Shown here one piece after another: positions 11,661-11,761 of a stretch of 11,761 nucleotides of DNA. A program made the translations under genes and the position numbers. The stretch covers positions 1-11,761 of the forward strand of contig JAIRNN010000351.1 in NCBI GenBank assembly GCA_031257995.1. Direction: 5' to 3'. Origin of the DNA: Spirochaetaceae bacterium (GTDB lineage Bacteria; Spirochaetota; Spirochaetia; Treponematales; Breznakiellaceae). Below the pieces are notes generated by a model. The model was not told the origin of the DNA. It made no database searches and saw only the letters and a program-made list of their open reading frames with translations. Position 1 is the stretch's first letter; the number at the start of each line of letters is the position of its first letter.

Positions 11661-11761
11661 TGTCAAGTCCTGGAATAGGTTGACAGTTTTTATGCGCTTT
11701 TACGGTGCATATTTTCAGGCGTTTCATAGTTAAGGGCTAAATGAGGGCGGCGGGTGTTGTA
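11661..11761 (-). mobile_element. 3' end of an IS3/IS481-type insertion sequence (partial at window edge)
   Basis: The minus strand from the window end encodes YNTRRPHLALNYETPENMHR and KSA before TAA at 11692-11690. RPHxALxYxTP is the C-terminal signature of integrase-core (rve) transposases of IS3/IS481 type. Just outside, 11661-11685 begins TGTCAAGTCC and ends GGTTGACA, a plausible terminal inverted repeat. Only 23 residues are visible, so the family within the rve group and the intactness are open. Beyond it, AATGGA-type short repeats (11634-11659) lead to the ACT promoter. Confidence 0.75.

Overview
The window looks like chromosomal DNA of a spirochaete, most probably a treponeme of the termite-gut type. 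This is inference. It rests on a flagellar FlgF/FlgG-family protein with a candidate sigma-28 promoter, a glycogen synthase of treponemal appearance, an orphan OadG-type subunit, a lipobox lipoprotein, a short SRP RNA and very repeat-rich intergenic DNA of moderately high GC. No ribosomal RNA or tRNA was seen, so the genus cannot be fixed from this window.

Layout. Positions 1-640 hold two colliding IS1-family elements: the 3' end of one on the plus strand and a decayed, truncated one on the minus strand. Next come folD (minus, 647-1513), a repeat element with a 23-bp perfect palindrome (1553-1692), and the SRP RNA gene (minus, 1849-1955). The SRP RNA lies back to back with a 61-residue four-cysteine protein (plus, 1956-2141), inside which its promoter lies. 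From 2142 to 3239 there is no conventional gene. That stretch holds degenerate GATGA repeats, four T-tracts at exact 10-bp period ahead of a TTGACA-N17-TAGTAT promoter, an 11-C tract, another copy of the repeat family, and a compact pseudoknotted RNA leader (3065-3167) before a 569-residue low-complexity lipoprotein (3240-4949) with a strong terminator.

Positions 5200-6690 are a tandem duplication carrying two minus-strand paralogues of the REP-associated (Y1/IS200-like) transposase fold, both without the HUH histidines. A small putative exported protein follows (6797-7162), then a third repeat copy with short terminal inverted repeats (7208-7474). Next are an SH3-like protein overlapping an OadG-type membrane protein (7516-8092) and flgF (8342-9190). 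A fourth repeat copy (9238-9584) separates flgF from the convergent ACT-domain/glgA operon (minus, 9663-11573). The window ends in the 3' end of an IS3/IS481-type element.

How it fits together. The housekeeping genes (folD, SRP RNA, flgF, glgA) are unrelated islands separated by mobile and repeat DNA. The best candidates for something undescribed are: the pseudoknotted leader of the lipoprotein, which is flanked by an anti-Shine-Dalgarno/Shine-Dalgarno pair; the HUH-less RAYT-like pair with its T-tract promoter module; the intergenic repeat family that carries interchangeable hairpins; and three promoters whose predicted +1 falls exactly on a start codon, which suggests leaderless mRNAs.
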